This document shows, piece after piece, positions 58,569-64,000 of a stretch of DNA of 64,000 nucleotides (the first letter of the stretch is position 1; every line of letters begins with the position of its first letter). The notes beneath the pieces were generated by a model. It did not search any database and was not told the origin of the DNA. It saw only the letters and a program-made list of their open reading frames with translations. This DNA is from Stachybotrys elegans (lineage: Eukaryota > Ascomycota > Sordariomycetes > Hypocreales > Stachybotryaceae). A program made the position numbers and the translations under genes. The stretch lies in NCBI GenBank assembly GCA_020746835.1, contig JAGPNK010000010.1:558001-622000 (forward strand). The letters run 5' to 3'.

Positions 58569-59204
58569 CGTCTCAGCCGGATTCTTAATTCACCTATTAT
58601 TGGAACAGAAGAGGGCTTGAGTTTTCAGACAGTGCCGCCGCTTTTTGACGTATATGCCGTGGGAAATTCAGTTGAGCGACGGGCCGATGAGCGAAACGTT
58701 GAATTTCACTTCCTTCAACGTCAAGTTGTGAATGCTGCCCCGCTACAAAGTCGGGATTGGATCGGGGAAGTACCTATCCCACATGGTGGGGTGTTTCGGA
58801 TAAAGAAAGATCCGACCACCGAGCCCAAACATTGCAACGTCAAACGACCAGCTCAGACACCCAAAGCGCTCGCTGTGTGCTCACGGCTGAAGATTGGTTC
58901 AATAACGACGGAGGAGAAGGAGTAGGAGGAGCCCCGCCTGCATGGATTGAAATGATATCTTGGGCACCATCATCGCCCAGGTTGAAATATGACGACCCGA
59001 CCCAGTTGAATCCCGTTCCATCGGAAGCCCCTGTTACGGCGGAATCTATATTAAGCCATGAGACGGAATATCAACGTGGGAGTGGCAAGGTCAGCAGCTG
59101 AACACGAGAAAGCCGACATGCAATGAGATTTGGTGGCTTCAGCTTCACGTCACCAATCGTTACCAACCAATCCAGGCGGCTCCAATTTCATGCAGGACAC
59201 GTTG

Positions 59205-59240
59205 ACGCGTCGCGTCTAGCGCGCGTCAAATCCCGCGAAA
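59205..59240. promoter_or_regulatory. MCB plus E2F-like site cluster
   Basis: ACGCGT at 59205-59210 is followed by GCGCGTC and CCCGCGAAA (59232-59240, TTTCGCGGG on the other strand). It lies ~640 bp upstream of GCN20, with no recognised gene on the other side. Confidence 0.4.
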
Positions 59241-60274
59241 ACGGGAGCTTCTTCGCCAACCAGACGGCCAGCTTGGTTGCAAAGTCTACATCTTACGACG
59301 TCAACGGCTGATGGCCTAGCCGCTGCCAATAGCACTTCTCTTGCAGCCAATTATCTTACTCCGAAACGGGGAGGGATGTTGCAAGTTTCAGTGGCCCGTC
59401 TAGACCCATTTGCCGCGGGAGAATACTACCCCCCGAGCCCCTTCCACAGTCAGTTCCATTCATGGTGAATCCTGATGGTGTTCGGTCGGTCCGTTTCGAC
59501 CTGTTGTCGATCTCTTGCCCGAGTCATTGACTGGGCGGTAATGACGGGCTCCAATCGTTCTAGGCAGTGTGTCCGGGATGCCTACCCCGGTCGGCAGCTG
59601 GACAGAGCCCTAGATGGCATACCGGAATGGGTAAGCCCCCATCATCACAACGGATGATGAACTCTTGACGTGTGCACAGCTCACACGAGAGTCACCCATT
59701 GCGCCGGACCACAAAGCAGTGAATTGTGATTGGCAGTTTGTTTAGCCGTATGCCGCCTTGGCCGCCATAATTGTTTTCACTCGCCAAAGTCTGGGGGCAT
59801 AAAAGATGTCGTGGTGGCTTGGGTCTTGCGTGCCGTAGACCTTCGCACGTGGGACCCTCATTGCTAAAGACGCCGCTCAGCTACGTCTGAGGGAACCTTC
59901 CCCTATGTTGCTTTTCTTTTGTTTAAGTTTGGTTTTATCATTATTATTTTTCTTTTCACCATGTGTCTGATGGAGCCAATAATAGTCGTACAATTTCATG
60001 CCCTTGTGAATAGCGGCTGGCACTAATGACGCCACAAGACGTGAGATGAAGCGCCCAGTTCATTTGCGCGCCAGCTCTTTTCACACCGATCTTTCGAGTG
60101 CTGACCAACGACAGGCACTGGCGCTCTCGGCAGCCTCGCGAGCAAACTAGAGTCGGCCAATCACACAATGATGACAGTGCTTGCCAATGAAGCTCGCCAT
60201 GCTTTCATGCTTCCCTCTACACAAGGAGTTCCACACCAGATCTTGATGGAGCAACTCCACCAACTGCCCGTTAG

Positions 60275-60414
60275 TACGGAGTAGATCTTGTCACTAGGTA
60301 GTTGGAGTAAACGGGCGGAGCTCTTCTAGGCTTCTCCGTAGAAAACTACAGCCGAATTGTCCTCATTGCCGATGCTAACGTCTGGAGCTAGACCACCAGC
60401 GCTTCTACTCCGTA
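60275..60414. mobile_element. Candidate MITE-like element with 11 bp inverted ends
   Basis: TACGGAGTAGA at 60275-60285 and its exact reverse complement TCTACTCCGTA at 60404-60414 bound a 140 bp segment with no coding frame. The outermost bases are TA on both ends, as a Tc1/mariner-type TA target duplication would leave. A further CTCCGTAGA copy lies inside at 60334. No transposase is present in the window. Confidence 0.4.
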
Positions 60415-61700
60415 TGCGAGCTTGGACGACGTAACGGCTGGGCATCTGACGACAGGGCAACTTGCAGGTTTTTCCTTTTTTCTCTCTTCTTCTCGCTGCT
60501 AACCGTCGGAAGCCTTCGGGACGTAGATGTGCGCCGATGCCATGTCACATAAGACAAAGGCCGAATAAGCAACGACAAGATGAGATGAGTGGCTTGCGTA
60601 TGAAGTGTACGGCCAAGGAAGAGGTTGCTAATGCATCAAGGCGGTGCCGACGCAGATCAATAAGTCACGATGCAGCTTTCCTTCTAGCCACTTACAACAA
60701 GGTCTGACCAGCCGAAGAGTGAGGGCGGCGCGGCTTCAGCTTGTTGGCAGGGACATGGTCTGAAGCAGCTCTCGGGGATACGGGCAGAAGGACAGGCTCC
60801 GTGCCGCATGGTGTGGCCCAGGGTGAGGGGAAACACGAGCAGCCTTTTGGGGGCAATTGTTTCCGTGTGTGCCCAACCAGCAGGCATATGCTTGTCGAGC
60901 TCAGCATCTTCCGGAAGTCCAACAGCCTTCCAGCCAGCAGCCAGCAGCCATGAGCCAGGCGGTGACGGCTGCATGTCGTAGTCAACTGCATTGTTTTCAG
61001 TCCATTCGATATGAATCTACATTGGATGTGTCACTGCTTGTGCGAGGGGGAAGGGATCAGCACAATGACCCACGGGACACAGTGAGCAGAACAATGTCGC
61101 ACCCAAACACCAGGACAGGCGTGTGCCAGGGAAGTCTGGCATTGGCGAAACCGCCGGGCCCAAAAGACGCAAGTTTCACAGATCTTGCGCTGGCGGAGGA
61201 GATAGCTGATGTCAGGTGGAAACATGGCACAGCTCTGCTTATTCTGCAGGGGACGACTGGATCTTGGAATACAACTAGACTGAGAAATTCCTTGTTTGCG
61301 AGGACCAAGGACGAACTAAAGGCTGCCTCGCATATCATGGTGGATTGTGCTACGGCATCTGGTCCATTGCGTGCACGCAATCCCCCGTACCTACATAATA
61401 CATATGCACGGCACGTTGGCTGCACAGAGTACCTACCTATCCGTAGATATAATATGGATACACCTGTGCATGAGTGGTGCCGCTCGAGCCTGCCCCAGAT
61501 ATCGTACATTGCAGGACCAAGGCCAAACACAACATGAACATGCTGCGGAGGATTATGTGCCAGTGTCGTCCAAGTTTTCGTTATTCCTGCTTTACTCTTG
61601 ACAGCTCCTCCTATAACTGTAACACGTATAGGTATTTGGTCCACCGAATTTCCGAATGAGATTGGCTCGGGTAATCGTCTCAGCCAACATTACATTCGGC

Positions 61701-61728
61701 AAAAAAAAAAAACAAAAACAAAAAAAAA
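61701..61728. repeat. A-rich low-complexity tract
   Basis: Runs of 12, 5 and 8 A separated by single C. Confidence 0.85.
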
Positions 61729-64000
61729 CCTACAGAAAATTTGCTTTGTTGCTGCATTCTTAGCCTCAAGCTGGCTGGGCAAAGTTGTCTTGATAGACAC
61801 GTTGCTGGTCTCGCCCACAGGGGTGGGCTTCTCATCTCCCCTTCATCACGGCCACAGCGTAGGATGAGCAAACGGATTGGTCCGGCCTGTGCTGGCCCCC
61901 AACTAGAGCCTGGCCGGGTGGCATCTGTTGGCTCAGCACGGACGGGAAAAGGACATCTGGATAAATAAATGATACACAACATGCTCGGCTGGTTTGTTGC
62001 CATGACGAAGACTGGTTATCCCCTGTGGAAGCCCACTCGGAGGCCCTTGTCTGTTGTCGCTCGATTTGCCAGGAAAATGCCTGGATGCGTCCCGCGCCAA
62101 GCATAAGACTCCAGGGGGATTATTTTACAGACTCTGGTGGCAAAAAAAGGCACATGTCCCTTGGAATCCAAAGGTAATTCATCATCCGGATGACCTCATC
62201 CGTCGGCAATCTGGGGTTATGGCTGCTGTACCATAGATTCAGGATGGCCATGGAACGGCCCCGGTGTGCAACTGTGGTGCAGCAACTCTGCCTCGTCTCT
62301 CTGAGGTGGGCATGGGAAGATGTAACTTCGGGCTCGATTCGGCTCCGTCGTCACATCGCGTGCCCCGTATGCTGGCAAGCTGGACACACCAATATCAAGG
62401 TTGCTTTCCTGCAGTCTGTCAGATCGGGGTTTTTACCTGATTGAAGGCGAGCTGGTGGGCTGCAATTGGTCCGGGGGACGTGCGAGACGCACGAATCGGC
62501 CAGACACAGGGCTTCTCTGCCATACAATCTCTTCCATGTATCGAGTACCACGGCACCTCATCAGAGTGCTGCATTTTATCCGTAGTGTGACTGGAGATGC
62601 TGTCGCACATCAAGGTGGATTGGATGTACGCCTCCAGCTTCGAGAAGCGGCTTCCACAGCAGCTGGATCGTTGACCACGTCTTGTCCCGCCCTCAGGGCG
62701 ACCATTAGCGCTCGTTTTCGTTCGCTCGTGGGGGTTCTTGGAGGCAGGGCCTCAAGTGGCCCATCTCACCTTTCGCCTTGGGTTGGGATTAGTGTGTTGG
62801 ATCAAAGGCGATGGGCAGAGGTTGGATTGGATGATTTGGTTCGGACGTGCCCATAGCCCATCCTAGTAGTCACCTCATTAGCATCCACAAAACCTTACAG
62901 CGGCTAGCCCTGTCAGCGCACGCAAGTGGTGGTGTCCGGATGGTCCCTCCGCGCTAAGCCGTAGTGGCTCTGCCCCTGCAGGCGCTCCCCGCCTGGACTC
63001 CAGGTCCTTCGGCCAAGTGGACTAGGTCTGTTGTGCTGCCCTGGTCGCTGCTCTGCCCAGTGTTTGGTGGACGTCGAAAGGCACAGCAATACCCGATATA
63101 TATCAACGTTATTCGTGAGGTGAGGTGAGGGTGAATGATGCAGCCTCGGAAGATGAGCAATCGAGGGTAGCTGCTTGCCGTCGCCCTTGTCTTCTCCTTC
63201 TCCTTCTAACTCTTCTTCCTCGTCTGACGCATGGCCTAATACATACATAGATATGCACAATCAATGGCGCAGGGTGGTATCCCTGCTTGTAGATGCAGCG
63301 GCAACAAGCAATGGAAACAGTACCAATGAAATTCCATCCATCCATCCAGCTGCCCACTGGCAAATGCACAGTGCACCTAGGCCGGAAAACAGGAGGTGCC
63401 ACTAATTAATTCCTGCCTTGGTGCTCCCTGTTGTCAACTGCCTTTATCGCTTGTGATCCAGCACAACCCCCCTGGCTACAGGTGCCCGTGCCTTCTAAGC
63501 TACCTGCTGGACCTTATGCGCAGGGGTCGGCAGCCTCCCTCGCTCGCTCTCTCACTCCCAACCGGGACCTTAGTTTCGATATCCAGTTCCTCCTTCCCTC
63601 CTGCTTCTGTTACCTCTGCCCTTTTCCTTCCACTCTCTTCCTTTTCCAGGCCGCTTTGCACGGTTGGACATTGCGCCTCTGTTTTCCATTCTTTGATTCG
63701 TTGTCTCTTCCTCTTGGCTTTGCCTTCACTTTCCTTTCCCATTCTCTCGTTTTCCCTCGTTTGCGCCTACCTACCTACTCTTAATTCCCCCCGTTCCGCC
63801 CGATCGATTTCCCACTGCTCTCTCGCCGCCAACAGGACTGTGCTTCTGCTCCGCACTCATCTCACGGGTCCGCTTCACGTCTCGCTCGACCCCGTTCCGC
63901 ATTGCTAGGCGCATTCCTCATCCCAACGAGCGATTCATGACCCGACGATGCTTCCGCTGCCCACCTTGAGCGTCATTGCCTCTCCATTCTAGAAATGCCC

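Larger units (their letters stand above)
58569..64000. other. 5.4 kb gene-free right flank
   Basis: Many short open frames exist but none has a family motif, sensible splice pattern or single-strand dominance. It includes MCB/E2F-like sites at 59205-59240, a 140 bp inverted-repeat element at 60275-60414 and an A-rich tract at 61701. A CT-rich stretch lies at ~63540-63780 and may be a promoter or 5' UTR of a plus-strand gene beyond the right edge. Confidence 0.5.

Noticed and set aside
60857..61644. Overlapping 226-codon (+) and 195-codon (-) frames
   Set aside because: The two strands compete and neither has family motifs or convincing introns.
63396..63908. 170-codon plus-strand frame near the right edge
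   Set aside because: It is the translation of a CT-rich tract. A promoter or 5' UTR of a gene beyond the edge is more likely.

Overview
This 64 kb window looks like a chromosome segment of a filamentous ascomycete, most likely a Sordariomycete and plausibly Hypocreales. The evidence is short GT..AG introns (46-70 bp, a few longer), GC-rich coding sequence, long low-complexity intergenic DNA, and a proteome that fits this group: a 447-residue fungal beta-tubulin, a Pby1-type SurE/TTL fusion, a Zn(II)2Cys6 regulator and a secreted tyrosinase. The species cannot be fixed by eye. I resolved 18 protein-coding genes (one cut by the left edge). Splice sites were placed by hand so that frames close and family motifs are continuous. 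No rRNA, convincing tRNA, CRISPR array or intact transposon was seen.

Layout. 1-6.3 kb: 5' part of a mitochondrial branched-chain aminotransferase (-), a SCYL2/Scy1-type pseudokinase (+) and a Sir2/Hst1-type deacetylase (-). 8.8-12.9 kb: a PMC1-like Ca2+-ATPase (-). 15.5-18 kb: PBY1-like SurE/TTL (-). 18.7-25.8 kb is a compact cell-cycle and replication block: a Cdk-substrate-like nuclear protein (-), DASH subunit DUO1 (+), RNase H2 subunit B (-) and MCM10 (+). 26.1-27.4 kb: MET22/HAL2 phosphatase (-). 28.1-34.6 kb: a 2116-residue protein with seven predicted membrane segments and a huge disordered tail (-). 36.8-39.6 kb: an FMN split-barrel protein (+) and a membrane-anchored spermidine-synthase-fold protein (-). 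40.4-42.8 kb: a TamA/Dal81-like regulator (-). 46.1-49.3 kb: a GNAT acetyltransferase and a seven-exon tyrosinase (both -). 52.1-58.6 kb: mitochondrial uL6m, beta-tubulin and GCN20 (all -). The remaining 5.4 kb to the right edge has no gene I can support.

How the parts work together. Most genes are unrelated housekeeping genes, but two divergent pairs share promoters carrying MCB (ACGCGT) and E2F-like (TTTCGCG-type) sites: RNase H2B/MCM10, and DUO1/Cdk-substrate-like protein. This is what a G1/S-regulated block would look like. The aminotransferase promoter carries a perfect Leu3-type site, CCGGCGCCGG. A 9-mer, TACGGAGTA, recurs in intergenic DNA, twice in inverted pairs that look like short TA-flanked MITE remnants.

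The best candidate for something undescribed is the 2116-residue membrane protein. Its tail has an ~81-residue tandem repeat rich in LW motifs and ends in three copies of a W-x-x-A-L-x-E-A-I-x-A-S motif that resembles ubiquitin-interacting motifs.
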